Shown here one piece after another: positions 43,859 through 51,642 of a stretch of 57,069 nucleotides of DNA. The translations under genes were made by a program, and so were the position numbers. Where the stretch lies: the NCBI GenBank assembly GCA_944321885.1, contig CALUNB010000010.1, positions 1 through 57,069 of the forward strand, written 5' to 3'. Each line of letters opens with the position of its first letter. Positions within the stretch are counted from its first letter, which is position 1. The DNA comes from an uncultured Bacteroidales bacterium (GTDB lineage: Bacteria > Bacteroidota > Bacteroidia > Bacteroidales > P3). The notes under the pieces were generated by a model. That model saw only the letters and a list, made by a program, of their open reading frames with translations. It was not told the origin of the DNA and ran no database searches.

Positions 43859-44656
43859 ATGGCTTCTTTGGACAAGGAAACAATCGTTTGGATAACAGGA
43901 GCTTCTTCCGGAATCGGGGAAGCTTTGGCAAAAGCTTGGTCGGCGGAAGGCGCCAGGGTGGTCTTGTCATCCCGTAAACAAAACGAATTAGAAAGGGTCA
44001 AATCCGCTTGTGCTTGTCCGGAAAAATGCCATATCGTGCTTTTGGACCTTGCCGACCCGGACAGTCTGGATGCAGCGGCCAAAACCGTTTTGGAAACTTT
44101 CGGGCATGTGGATGTGTTGGTCAACAACGGAGGCATCAGCCAGCGTTCGTTGGTGTCGGAAACCCCCATGGAGATCGACCGCAAAATCATGCAGGTGGAT
44201 TATTTCGGGGGTGTCCAATTGGCCAAGGCAGTCCTGCCTTCGATGATAGAACGGAAAAAGGGGCATTTCGTGGCCATCAGCAGTATCGTGGGCGTATTCG
44301 GCTTCCCTTACCGATCGGCCTACTCGGCGGCCAAACATGCCATGCACGGTTTTTATGAAACCCTGCGTGCGGAAAATTCGTCCCATGGCATCAAGGTCAC
44401 GGTGGTTTGCCCCGGGCGTATCCTGACCCAGGTCTCTTTGCACGCGCTCAGGGCCGATGGAAAGGAATACGGCATCATGGACCACGCCCAGAAAAACGGG
44501 ATTTCGGCCGAGGATTGCGCCCGTAGGATTATGAAGGCGGTCCGCAAAGGCAAAAAAGAAACTTATGTGTGCCGGAAGGACGTGTTGATGGTCTATTTCC
44601 GGCGCTACATCCCTGCTTTGTATTACATCTTGGTTGGAAAAGTGAAACCGAATTGA
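43859..44656 (+). CDS. Short-chain dehydrogenase/reductase
   Basis: 265 residues, classical SDR length. The NAD(P)-binding motif TGASSGIG is at about residues 12-19, with NNGG at about 87. The catalytic Ser (ISSIVG) and the YxxxK pair (YSAAKHA) follow at about 140-160, and then the PG motif (VVCPGRI). All are intact, so an active oxidoreductase is expected. Its substrate cannot be read from sequence; the closest named relatives are DHRS7-like and general-function SDRs. The ATG at 43859 is chosen; 43853 is an alternative two codons upstream. The VOC-family gene starts 5 bp after its stop, so the two form an operon and probably act in one pathway. Confidence 0.93.
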   Translation: MASLDKETIVWITGASSGIGEALAKAWSAEGARVVLSSRKQNELERVKSACACPEKCHIVLLDLADPDSLDAAAKTVLETFGHVDVLVNNGGISQRSLVSETPMEIDRKIMQVDYFGGVQLAKAVLPSMIERKKGHFVAISSIVGVFGFPYRSAYSAAKHAMHGFYETLRAENSSHGIKVTVVCPGRILTQVSLHALRADGKEYGIMDHAQKNGISAEDCARRIMKAVRKGKKETYVCRKDVLMVYFRRYIPALYYILVGKVKPN

Positions 44657-44661
44657 AAATC

Positions 44662-45789
44662 ATGGGAAACACAGTAACGGGGAACTCGGGATCCATGTCC
44701 GGGACACCTATCATTTCAGGCATCCAGCAAATAGGAATCGGTGTACACGATGTCGCTTCGGCATGGCGTTGGTACAATGAATTTTTCGGGGTCGATGCCA
44801 TCATCTTCGACGAGAAGGCACGGGCTACCTGCATGATGCCTTACACGGGCTGGCAGCCTTGCAACCGTCGGGCCGTCTTGGCTATCAACCTGCAAGGTGG
44901 CGGCGGGTTCGAGATTTGGCAACATCGCGATTTTATACCGCGTGAACCCGAATTCAAGGTACTGCCGGGCGATTACGGGATTTATGCCTGCAAGATCAAA
45001 TGCAAAGATGTGACCGCGGCTCATAAGCTGTATATAGAGAAGGGGCTTGATGTGACGGAAATGTACAGGGATGCCGTGGGAAGGGATTATTTTTATGTGA
45101 AGGATCCGGATGGCAACCTTTTCCAATTGCTCCAAGTGGGGGAAGAGGGGGCTTGGTTTGCCAAGCAAGGCAAGTTGACCGGAGGCGTGTTCGGGGCCGT
45201 GATCGGATGCGCCGACATCGAGAAAGCCGTGGCTTTTTATCGTGATATGCTGGGTTACGACCGGGTTTGCAGTCGGGAGGAAGGCCAATTCAAGGATTTG
45301 AGCCAGCAAGGGACCCCGGGATGCAATTTCAAACGGGTGTTGTTGTCCCATACCAAGGCACGCACGGGTGGTTTTTCGCGTTTGCTCGGCCCTTCGGAAA
45401 TCGAGTTGATCCAGGCTTTGGACCGTCCCACACCGGTTCACAAGATTTTTGAAAACCGTTTTTGGGGCGAAGTGGGTTTCATACAGATTTGCTATGACAT
45501 ACGAGGCATGGCGGCTTTGAGGGACAGGGGCAAGGCCTTGGGCGCACCTTTCAAGGTGGACAGCATCTACGAGAGTCCCGAATTCGCCATGGGGGATGCC
45601 TCCGGGCATTTTGCTTATAATGAAGACCCTTCGGGGACTTTGATTGAGTATGTGGAAACCTATCGGGTTCCTATCATGAAAAAATGGAACCTGTTTTTGG
45701 ACTTGCGACGTTTTGATGCCAATAAGCCTCTTCCGGATTGGATAGTCAAGGCCTTGCGCTTTACGAGGAAGAAGAGTATACCTGATTGA
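44662..45789 (+). CDS. Two-domain VOC (glyoxalase-like) protein
   Basis: 375 residues with two vicinal-oxygen-chelate domains in tandem. The first lies at about 18-160 (IQQIGIGVHDVASAWRWYNEFFGV, FYVKDPDGNLFQLL). The second lies at about 175-340 (AVIGCADIEKAVAFYRDMLGYD, FAYNEDPSGTLIEYVETY). The fold supports metal-dependent isomerases, dioxygenases and lyases, including epimerases. Which of these applies is unclear. The ATG at 44662 follows the SDR stop by 5 bp, indicating cotranscription. The closing ~40 residues (MKKWNLFLDLRRFDANKPLPDWIV) form a basic tail outside the VOC fold. Confidence 0.9.
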   Translation: MGNTVTGNSGSMSGTPIISGIQQIGIGVHDVASAWRWYNEFFGVDAIIFDEKARATCMMPYTGWQPCNRRAVLAINLQGGGGFEIWQHRDFIPREPEFKVLPGDYGIYACKIKCKDVTAAHKLYIEKGLDVTEMYRDAVGRDYFYVKDPDGNLFQLLQVGEEGAWFAKQGKLTGGVFGAVIGCADIEKAVAFYRDMLGYDRVCSREEGQFKDLSQQGTPGCNFKRVLLSHTKARTGGFSRLLGPSEIELIQALDRPTPVHKIFENRFWGEVGFIQICYDIRGMAALRDRGKALGAPFKVDSIYESPEFAMGDASGHFAYNEDPSGTLIEYVETYRVPIMKKWNLFLDLRRFDANKPLPDWIVKALRFTRKKSIPD

Positions 45790-45856
45790 TTTCCAGTGAG
45801 GTGTTCTCAGTGCTCGAATTCAGCCATGAACCGGGTGCAAGCCGGAGGACAAATTT

Positions 45857-45894
45857 AGAAGCTGTTTAAAATTTCTTACAATCCTGAAAACGAA
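45857..45894. repeat. Solo end of a family-B repeat
   Basis: AGAAGCTGTTTAAAATTTCT and the following CAATCCTGAAAACGAA match the right end of the element at 10306-10507 over about 38 bp with a handful of differences. No partner inverted end is found nearby. TTTTGTTTTGACACAGCC follows at 45897-45914, resembling the outer motif of family A. The gap 45790-45993 holds only these remnants and the hairpin below. Confidence 0.7.
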
Positions 45895-45943
45895 GGTTTT
45901 TGTTTTGACACAGCCTGATGCCTTGATTGGAGTGAAGGTTATT

Positions 45944-45980
45944 CCCCGCCTGCTTGGTATGGCACGAACGGGCGGGTTTT
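45944..45980 (+). terminator. Hairpin with T-tract just upstream of the membrane-protein gene
   Basis: CCCGCC (45945-45950) pairs with GGCGGG (45971-45976) and is followed by TTTTATT, the shape of a Rho-independent terminator on the plus strand. It lies 14 bp before the next start codon. It could terminate the SDR/VOC transcript or attenuate the downstream gene. Confidence 0.5.
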
Positions 45981-45993
45981 ATTGGTTAGATCC

Positions 45994-47571
45994 ATGAAGG
46001 ACCCATTGTCACATAAGGCGTTCACTCGTTTGTTTTCCAGGGAATTCCTTCCGCTTTGGATTGCTTGGGGGCTTTATTTGGCAGGCGCATCCCTGTTGTC
46101 CGGCACCTCTTTTTTCTGGGATTCGGTCTCGGTGATTTCCCGTCCTGCCACTTTCTTGTACGACAATCATTTTTCGAGCTTTTCCTTCCCGGATGGTACG
46201 GTTTCGGACAATTTGCCTTTGAGCGTGCTGTTGGCTGCTTGGTGGATGGTTTTCGGCCGGACTTTGATTTCGACCCATATCTTGTTCATACTCTTTGGGC
46301 TGTGCCTTATCTATCAGGTTTTCATGCTTTGCCGGGAGACTTTGGACCGTTATTCGGGACAGGTACCGTCGGGACAAACGGAGGCCGCTGTCATGGTTTC
46401 GCAGGCTCATCTTGTCCGTGAAGGCGGGGGGGAGCGTAAAATCTTGCCTTTCGTGTTTTTTCTGGTGCTTGCCGATACCACTTTGACGACCCAGTTGCTG
46501 ATACCGATGTTTGATTCGGTGATGTTGCTTTTTGCTCTGATGTGCTTGAGGGGAGTCCTCTCGGAGCGTCCGGCCCAGGTACTTTGGGGGGCGTTTATCC
46601 TTGCCATGTTGCGGAGCCGGGGTGTGTTTTTATGTGCGGGTCTCGGAATTTTTGCTTTGATATTGTGTTTGCTACGGGAAAGGAGGCGGGTCGGGGTGAA
46701 TCCGGGTTTGCAAGGAAGAGCGGCCCGGAAATACTTTTTCCGGGCGATGGGGCGGGAAGTCTTGTTGTTCCTGCCTGCTGCAGCTGTGGCGGCATTCCTG
46801 TTTTCTGTGCAATTTTGCCTGCAAAAGGAAGTTTTCGGCTTGGCCGCCGATTCGCCTTGGCATTTTGCTACCAAGGAGAGGATTTTCGGGAACTGCATGG
46901 CGTTTCCCCTTTTCTGGCTTGATTTGGGGAAAGGATTTTTGTGGTTTGCCATGCTTGTTTTGTTGCTGCGTTACGGCTGGAATGCCTGGTGGAAAAGTTT
47001 GCCCAAGCCTCTTGTGGGCGCCCATGCTTGCTTGTCGGCGCTTTTCTTTGCGATGACCGTGCCTTTCATCAATTCTTTTGGCGGACGCTATTTCTTGATT
47101 TTGTATATTTTGATGCCTTTGATTTTGGCGGTTTCGGCCTTCCGTTTGATGAAGTTGAACCATGTCCGGCTGCTTTTTGCGGCCTTGACTTTGGTTCTTT
47201 GCAGCGCGCATACGGGTTGGTATTCCACCTTGACAGTCAAGCAATGGGATTCCTCTTTGGCCCATCTTCCTTATTACGGGTTGCGGGCGGAGATGTTGGC
47301 GTTCTTGGAAAGCCGAGGGGCGGAACCCTCCCAGGTGCTATCCTTTTTCCCGGCCGACAAACCTGCCCGTCTGATTGATTTGGAACGGGCCGGTGAAGGC
47401 GTTTGGGCCACGGAAGAGTTCGCTGTTGCTCCGGAGGATGCCGATTACATATGGTTCAGCAATGTTTCGAACCAATTCGACCGTTCCCGGTTAGGAATCG
47501 ACAGTTCGTTTGTCTTGTTGAAACGGATGGAAAAAGGGACTATTTTCATGGAATGCTGGCAACGGCCTTGA
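45994..47571 (+). CDS. Polytopic membrane protein, GT-C glycosyltransferase-like
   Basis: 525 residues with about 10-12 hydrophobic segments. The pattern (first helix FLPLWIAWGLYLAGASLL, loop WDSVSVISRPATFLYDN...DNLPLSVLLAAWW, many helices, then a C-terminal soluble part of about 100 residues ending FMECWQRP) resembles integral-membrane GT-C mannosyltransferase-like proteins (PMT/GT39 superfamily). The usual acidic DE/DD pair in the first loop is represented only by WDS, so catalytic ability is uncertain. The ATG at 45994 is preferred over a TTG at 45982. It is preceded by the hairpin at 45944-45976 and converges with the DUF2141 gene. Confidence 0.7.
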   Translation: MKDPLSHKAFTRLFSREFLPLWIAWGLYLAGASLLSGTSFFWDSVSVISRPATFLYDNHFSSFSFPDGTVSDNLPLSVLLAAWWMVFGRTLISTHILFILFGLCLIYQVFMLCRETLDRYSGQVPSGQTEAAVMVSQAHLVREGGGERKILPFVFFLVLADTTLTTQLLIPMFDSVMLLFALMCLRGVLSERPAQVLWGAFILAMLRSRGVFLCAGLGIFALILCLLRERRRVGVNPGLQGRAARKYFFRAMGREVLLFLPAAAVAAFLFSVQFCLQKEVFGLAADSPWHFATKERIFGNCMAFPLFWLDLGKGFLWFAMLVLLLRYGWNAWWKSLPKPLVGAHACLSALFFAMTVPFINSFGGRYFLILYILMPLILAVSAFRLMKLNHVRLLFAALTLVLCSAHTGWYSTLTVKQWDSSLAHLPYYGLRAEMLAFLESRGAEPSQVLSFFPADKPARLIDLERAGEGVWATEEFAVAPEDADYIWFSNVSNQFDRSRLGIDSSFVLLKRMEKGTIFMECWQRP

Positions 47572-47607
47572 ACGGATATGGTTTGGATTGCTTCCGGAGT
47601 GTTTTTG

Positions 47608-47622
47608 CCCGGAGGCTCCGGG
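47608..47622. terminator. Small perfect palindrome between convergent genes
   Basis: CCCGGAG and CTCCGGG pair over 7 bp around a single G, between the stop codons of the convergent genes at 47571 and 47623. It has no T-tract on either strand, so any terminator role is doubtful. Confidence 0.3.
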
Positions 47623-48063
47623 TCAGTGCAGGCTGATTTTTATTTCCATGTCGGCTTCGAGCCGGATTTTTGCTTTCTCGAAATTAGGTAGGGTAATGCC
47701 GTTGGAAATGCCATAGTCTTCCTTGGGGATGCCTAAGGCGTTCTTGTCCAGATCCCCGCTCATGTTTTCGTCGTGGTAGGCTCCCACGGCATAGCTGCCT
47801 TGGGGAAGTTCGAACTCGCAGGAAACCTCTCCTTTGCGAGCCGGGATGATTTGGTATTGGTAGGCGGATTTGGTATCGAAGGCCCCTTCTTCCTTGTCAT
47901 AGACCCCGACCAGGATTTGCCCTTGGGTGTGGGTTATGTTCTCCACAAGGACCTTTAATTTGAGGGTGGGGACTTTTTCTTGGGCCGGGAGCAGTCCGCT
48001 AAGGGGGATGGCAAATAGGAATGCCATGATGAGGGTTCTGTGTTTTGGATATCGGTCGAACAT
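47623..48063 (-). CDS. DUF2141-domain secreted protein
   Basis: 146 residues. A signal peptide (TLIMAFLFAIPLSGLLPAQ) precedes a single DUF2141 domain (about 32-146): LKVLVENITHTQGQILVGVYD, PQGSYAVGAYHDENMSGDLDKNALGIPKEDYGISNG and a closing beta strand. The GxYxVxxxHDxNxNxxLDxNxxGxPxExYGFSN signature is nearly complete. Exported to the periplasm or outer membrane; the function of the family is unknown. The ATG at 48063 is chosen at the signal peptide; codons upstream to 48147 look non-coding. It converges with the GT-C-like gene and is divergent from the tRNA transcript. Confidence 0.92.
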   Translation of the reverse strand: MFDRYPKHRTLIMAFLFAIPLSGLLPAQEKVPTLKLKVLVENITHTQGQILVGVYDKEEGAFDTKSAYQYQIIPARKGEVSCEFELPQGSYAVGAYHDENMSGDLDKNALGIPKEDYGISNGITLPNFEKAKIRLEADMEIKISLH

Positions 48064-48159
48064 GTTTTTTTTGCGAAGATACGTTTTCTTCGCTTCATGG
48101 CGGGATCGGCTTCCAGGAGTCTTCTTTTTGCCATGGGTTTTTGCCATGGGGAAGGCCGG

Positions 48160-48190
48160 TTTGCAAATTCAAAAAAAAAGTGTACCTTTG
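48160..48190 (+). promoter_or_regulatory. Consensus promoter of the tRNA pair
   Basis: TTTG (48160-48163), a 19-nt spacer and TACCTTTG (48183-48190) match the Bacteroidota consensus exactly. They lie about 80 bp before tRNA-Lys, in a region without other features. Confidence 0.85.
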
Positions 48191-48267
48191 CAGCCCTTTC
48201 TGGTGAAACCCGGATGTAAAAGCCGGTATGCCAGGGAGCATCTACCAGACCTGATATATTTTCCGGG

Positions 48268-48340
48268 GGTCACGTAGCTCAGCCGGTAGAGCACATCCCT
48301 TTTAAGGATGGGGCCCTGGGTTCGAATCCCAGCGTGACCA
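48268..48340 (+). tRNA. tRNA-Lys (UUU)
   Basis: 73 nt with a full cloverleaf. The acceptor arms are GGTCACG and CGTGACC with discriminator A. The D stem is GCTC/GAGC. The anticodon stem is CATCC/GGATG with loop CTTTTAA (anticodon TTT). The T arm is CTGGG-TTCGAAT-CCCAG. CCA is not encoded. Confidence 0.98.
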
Positions 48341-48454
48341 CAGTTTTGGAAGCAGGAATTCCCGCTTGGCAAAGAAGTGGAGTTTACAAGAACGTAGGCT
48401 CCACTTTTTTCCATGGCAAAGGGTTCGCCCGGAGGGAAGCGTTTCTTCCGACTT

Positions 48455-48541
48455 GGAAAGATGCCGGAGTGGTCGATCGGGACGGTCTCGAAAACCGTTG
48501 TATCCTTTCGGGTACCGAGGGTTCGAATCCCTCTCTTTCCG
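48455..48541 (+). tRNA. tRNA-Ser (CGA)
   Basis: 87 nt. The acceptor arms are GGAAAGA and TCTTTCC with discriminator G. The anticodon stem is ACGGT/ACCGT with loop CTCGAAA (anticodon CGA). The long variable arm, GTATCC...GGGTAC, is typical of serine tRNAs. The T arm is GAGGG-TTCGAAT-CCCTC. It lies 114 bp after tRNA-Lys and probably shares its promoter. Confidence 0.97.
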
Positions 48542-48651
48542 CTGAATACGCGGGGCAAAAGCGGACAGCAAACGGACAAAAAAGAGGGTGCCTCAAATAT
48601 TTCTCGATTTGATACACCCCCTTGCACCGAAAATGGGTCGCTTTCGCGCAT

Positions 48652-48703
48652 CTTCATTCATGGCGCAAAGATTTTCAAAGTGTTCATGGACCCGCTCCGC
48701 TCG
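48652..48703. repeat. Family-C intergenic repeat, copy 2
   Basis: TTCATTCATGGCGCAAAGAT and the following bases through CCCGCTCCGCTCGG match the reverse complement of 26701-26765 with few differences. Nearby, TTCGTCGAAAGC and TTCTGACGCACTG recall family-A motifs. The 330 bp between tRNA-Ser and ssb (48542-48871) consist mainly of such repeat fragments and contain no credible gene. Confidence 0.7.
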
Positions 48704-48871
48704 GTTCTCTGTCTCGGGATAGCTCAAACTTCGTTTGGTTCTGCGCCCGGCTTCGTCGAAAGCTTGGTTCTGACGCACTGTCTGAAGAAGGTGCCAAAGT
48801 TTGTCTTGGGATGATTCTTTTGCCTTTTTGAAGCAGGAATCCTTCTCCCAAGGACAAATCCCCGGACTCTA

Positions 48872-49309
48872 TCAGAACGGGTTCGGGTCGTTTTCAGGAT
48901 TGTATTCCGGTTCGTTTTCCAATTTTTCTGGTACCCGGGGCAGGGCTTCCACGCCTTGCAACACGCTCGGGTTTTCGTTTCGTTTGCTCCCTAACATGGT
49001 CAGGTTCTGGGCCTCGATTTCAGTGACGTAACGTTTGCTCCCGTTTTCTTCCCAGGAGCGGGTCCGGAGGCGGCCTTCCACGTAGACTTGGCTTCCTTTC
49101 TGGAGGTATTTGGCGGCCACTTCAGCCAGACCTCTGAACAAGACAACGATATGCCATTCGGTATGTTCGATGCGTTCGTTCTGCTTGTTGCGGTAGACCT
49201 CGGTCGTGGCGATGGCCAGGCGGACTTTTTTGTTCCCGTTGTCGAAGGTGTAAACTTCCGGGTCCCGTCCCAAGTTCCCGATCAGGATTACTTTGTTGAT
49301 TCCACTCAT
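48872..49309 (-). CDS. ssb: Single-stranded DNA-binding protein
   Basis: 145 residues. The OB-fold spans about 1-110: MSGINKVILIGNLGRDPEV, NKKVRLAIATTEVYRNK, EHTEWHIVVLFRGLAEVAAKYLQKGSQVYVEGRLRTRSWEENGSKRYVTEIEAQ, all classic SSB motifs. The tail is acidic and ends NDPNPF, a variant of the usual DDDLPF protein-interaction tip. It coats single-stranded DNA during replication, repair and recombination. It is followed on the same strand as mutY; the mutY stop lies 225 bp upstream of this start. An ssb-mutY neighbourhood is common in Bacteroidota. Promoter not identified. Confidence 0.97.
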   Translation of the reverse strand: MSGINKVILIGNLGRDPEVYTFDNGNKKVRLAIATTEVYRNKQNERIEHTEWHIVVLFRGLAEVAAKYLQKGSQVYVEGRLRTRSWEENGSKRYVTEIEAQNLTMLGSKRNENPSVLQGVEALPRVPEKLENEPEYNPENDPNPF

Positions 49310-49533
49310 GACATTGAAATTTTTGTTGTTCGTAATCGGCAGGAAGCGGCTCTGGGCACTCTTCGCTGCCCTGCTTTGCCTTAAAACGTCCGGACCGGGC
49401 TTTTATCGGGATTCCGGGTGTTAAAAAAGTTTAAAATGGCTTTCAAGGGGGACAAGAACTTCTAAAATGCCTTGCAACGACTTCCGGAATCGGGCACATG
49501 TCTTGTTGGTCCTCTTTGTGTTCATCGGGATTT

Positions 49534-50790
49534 TTACCCTCCTTGGAAACGGCTTTCGAAATCGGCGAAGAATTTTTCTATGTTTTTGGGAACCGCTAAG
49601 TTCCCAATCTCTTGATAAGCTATCTTTTGGCAGCCTTGTTCCGTTGCGAGGACTTGTTTTGCCAAGGCCGAACGGGCATCGAGTTCGTAGAAAAAGATAC
49701 TTAACCGGCGGTGGCTGAGGGTCTGGGTGTAATGTTTCAAAAACCGCAGGCCCTCTTGGGTCGCGCCTAAGTTTTCGGCCAAATAGCCCGTACCCTGGAA
49801 TGCGGACAGCCCGGAAGCCCCGGACCCCCTTTTCTTGCTCCGGGAACCACGTCCGGAACCCGTTTCCAAAGACTTGTTGCTTTCAAGCCCGGAGTGTCGC
49901 TCCGGAAGGGTCGGCAAATCGAACATGCCCCGCCAGAGGTCATCGTAGCCCCGTTTCCGGACCCAGATGCCCTCGCTATCGGCAATGAGCAGATAGTGTA
50001 GTTCCTGAAGAGTCAAGGCCTCTTTTTTCTTTTTGACCGGAAGCTGGGAAACGACATCGTGCCGGAATGCGTGGCAGATTCCGGCGAAAGGGCAAAGGGC
50101 GCCCCCTTTCGGTCCGGATTCGAGCCGGGTGTGGGAGCCGGGTCTACCCGGGCTGTTTCTTGCCGGGAACCCGGGGAAAAGTTCCGCTTGGGGAGGTTCC
50201 CTTTTGCAAAGCGGGGAAAGCGGAGTGCAGGCCAATGCCCCGAACTCCATGACGGCTTGGTTGAACAGTCCGGGACGGCTCAAAACGATTTCTTTTTGCA
50301 AGATACTGGATATCTGCTTTTTGCAGGCGGAGGACGTGGCCTCCTCGAAAATGCCGTGCAGGCGGCACATAAACCGGATTACATTGCCGTCCACAACCGG
50401 GTAGGCCATGTCGAAAGCGAAGGAGACGATGGCGGCAGCCGTGTAATCACCCACGCCGGGCAAGGCCCGGATGAAATCGTAGGAGCGGGGAAATTCACCT
50501 CCGCATTCCGCTGCAAGGATGCGGGCTGCCTTATGCAGGTTCCTGGCCCGCGAGTAGTACCCGAGGCCTTGCCACGATTTCAGGACCTCGTCTTCGGAAG
50601 CTGTGGCAAGCGCTTCCACCGAAGGAAAACGCATGATGAAGCGTTCGTAATAAGGCAAGCCTTGTGCCACGCGGGTCTGTTGGAGGATGCTTTCCGAAAG
50701 CCAGATCCGGTACGGGTCGCGGGTCCTCCTCCAAGGCAAATCCCGCTTGTTTTCTTCGTACCAGTTTGTCAATTGTTCGTGAAACTGCAC
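49534..50790 (-). CDS. mutY: A/G-specific adenine glycosylase with an expanded Fe-S loop
   Basis: 418 residues from a GTG at 50790. It removes adenine mispaired with 8-oxoguanine. The HhH-GPD domain is intact: LSESILQQTR (catalytic Glu about 33), LPGVGDYTAAAI, and VVDGNV (catalytic Asp about 134). The cluster cysteines are at 188, 195, 233 and 239. The first pair (X6) and last pair (X5) have the normal spacing, but the middle gap is 37 residues where the family has 2. The insert is rich in Pro, Gly and Arg. A second Ser/Gly/Arg-rich insert lies in the C-terminal NUDIX-like 8-oxoG recognition domain, after LWRGMFDLPTLPE. The GTG start is set by homology at QFHEQLTNWYEEN. Longer starts up to 51210 overlap the HU leader. 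Probably active, but cluster assembly should be checked. Confidence 0.93.
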   Translation of the reverse strand: MQFHEQLTNWYEENKRDLPWRRTRDPYRIWLSESILQQTRVAQGLPYYERFIMRFPSVEALATASEDEVLKSWQGLGYYSRARNLHKAARILAAECGGEFPRSYDFIRALPGVGDYTAAAIVSFAFDMAYPVVDGNVIRFMCRLHGIFEEATSSACKKQISSILQKEIVLSRPGLFNQAVMEFGALACTPLSPLCKREPPQAELFPGFPARNSPGRPGSHTRLESGPKGGALCPFAGICHAFRHDVVSQLPVKKKKEALTLQELHYLLIADSEGIWVRKRGYDDLWRGMFDLPTLPERHSGLESNKSLETGSGRGSRSKKRGSGASGLSAFQGTGYLAENLGATQEGLRFLKHYTQTLSHRRLSIFFYELDARSALAKQVLATEQGCQKIAYQEIGNLAVPKNIEKFFADFESRFQGG

Positions 50791-50878
50791 AGTATGTCGT
50801 TTATGGGGTGGAAACGGCCAGTCCGCTTCTTTTTCCCGGAGGCCTGTCCGGGTTCCAACCGTATATCGGATCTTTTTA

Positions 50879-50909
50879 CAAAAATACGATTTCTTCTTCC
50901 ATGTGCTAA
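50879..50909 (-). promoter_or_regulatory. Probable mutY promoter
   Basis: On the minus strand TTAG (50906-50909), a 19-nt spacer and TATTTTTG (50879-50886) differ from the consensus by one base in the -33 box. The leader would be about 80 nt. This supports the GTG start at 50790. Confidence 0.65.
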
Positions 50910-50984
50910 CCGGCTGCTTCGACCGTAGAAAGGACCGCTTCGGGAACGTGGGAATTTCCGGTCGGTACAGTTTCCAAAAAATAT

Positions 50985-50992
50985 TATCTTTG
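50985..50992 (+). promoter_or_regulatory. Candidate -7 box for the HU gene (TATCTTTG)
   Basis: A perfect TAnnTTTG match on the plus strand, about 210 bp before the HU start. It has no good -33 box at the normal spacing. Confidence 0.6.
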
Positions 50993-50998
50993 CGCCCT

Positions 50999-51203
50999 GT
51001 ATTTTTGGATATTAGCGGAAACGACCGCCTTTTCTCCTTCGTCAAGGGAGAGGGAAACCTCCTGGAAAGCGGGGGGAACGCCTCCTTCCAGGCCCCGCTT
51101 CGTTGGCGGGGGACGGAAAAGTCAGGGCAAGGTAAGGAATCCGCTATCCCGGCCTTGGTGCCAGGGACCCGGACAGGTGTTGAATTAAAAAACATATAAA
51201 GCA
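50999..51203 (+). other. Long structured leader of the HU gene
   Basis: About 200 nt that carry no reading frame of note. Two adjacent hairpins are clear: CCTGGAA (51061) with TTCCAGG (51086-51092), and CCCCGC (51093) with GCGGGG (51106-51111). They abut with no spacer. The final 20 nt before the start codon are A-rich (AATTAAAAAACATATAAAGC), as expected of a Bacteroidota initiation region. Confidence 0.55.
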
Positions 51204-51488
51204 ATGACAAAGGCAGAAGTAGTGGCGGAAATCGCTGAAAAGACTGGAATTGAAAAAGTTACTGTTTTGGCTACCGTTGAAACGATGATGGAAGTCATCA
51301 AAGAGAACATGGTCAAAGGGAACAATGTTTACCTGCGTGGTTTCGGCAGTTTCATCATCAAGCAACGGGCCCAGAAAACCGCCCGCAACATCACCCAAGG
51401 CAAGTCGATGATTGTTCCTGCACACAAGATTCCCGCGTTCAAGCCGGCGAAACCTTTTGTTGTGGCCGTGCGGAACGAGGTGAAGTAA
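51204..51488 (+). CDS. HU-family DNA-binding protein
   Basis: 94 residues. Family features: MTKAEVVAEIAEKTGIEK at the N-terminal helices, then the GNNVYLRGFGSF turn, the beta-arm region KTARNITQGKSMIVPAHKIPAFKPAKPF with its conserved proline, and a short C-terminal helix. It binds and bends DNA as a dimer and helps organise the nucleoid. It could equally be called IHF-like, because Bacteroidota carry several paralogues. It begins a plus-strand run that continues with rng 155 bp downstream. It has a long structured leader, which suggests post-transcriptional control. Confidence 0.97.
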   Translation: MTKAEVVAEIAEKTGIEKVTVLATVETMMEVIKENMVKGNNVYLRGFGSFIIKQRAQKTARNITQGKSMIVPAHKIPAFKPAKPFVVAVRNEVK

Positions 51489-51642
51489 TTCCTGTTCCGA
51501 AACTCCAGGCCTGTCCGGAATGGCTTGGATGCGCAGGGTTTGCTTCGGATGATTCCCGTTTGTTCCGGGACTCTCCCAAGTGAACCCTGTGTCTATTATA
51601 TGTATCGGATAAGCTTGAAAGATAAAGTTTTAGATTTCACGA

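Noticed and set aside
47608..47622. Rho-independent terminator between convergent genes
   Set aside because: The 7-bp palindrome has no U-tract on either strand. Listed with low confidence only.
50791..51210. Extended N-terminus of MutY
   Set aside because: Homology starts at the GTG (50790). A promoter-like -33/-7 pair falls inside the extension, which would also run through the HU leader in reverse.
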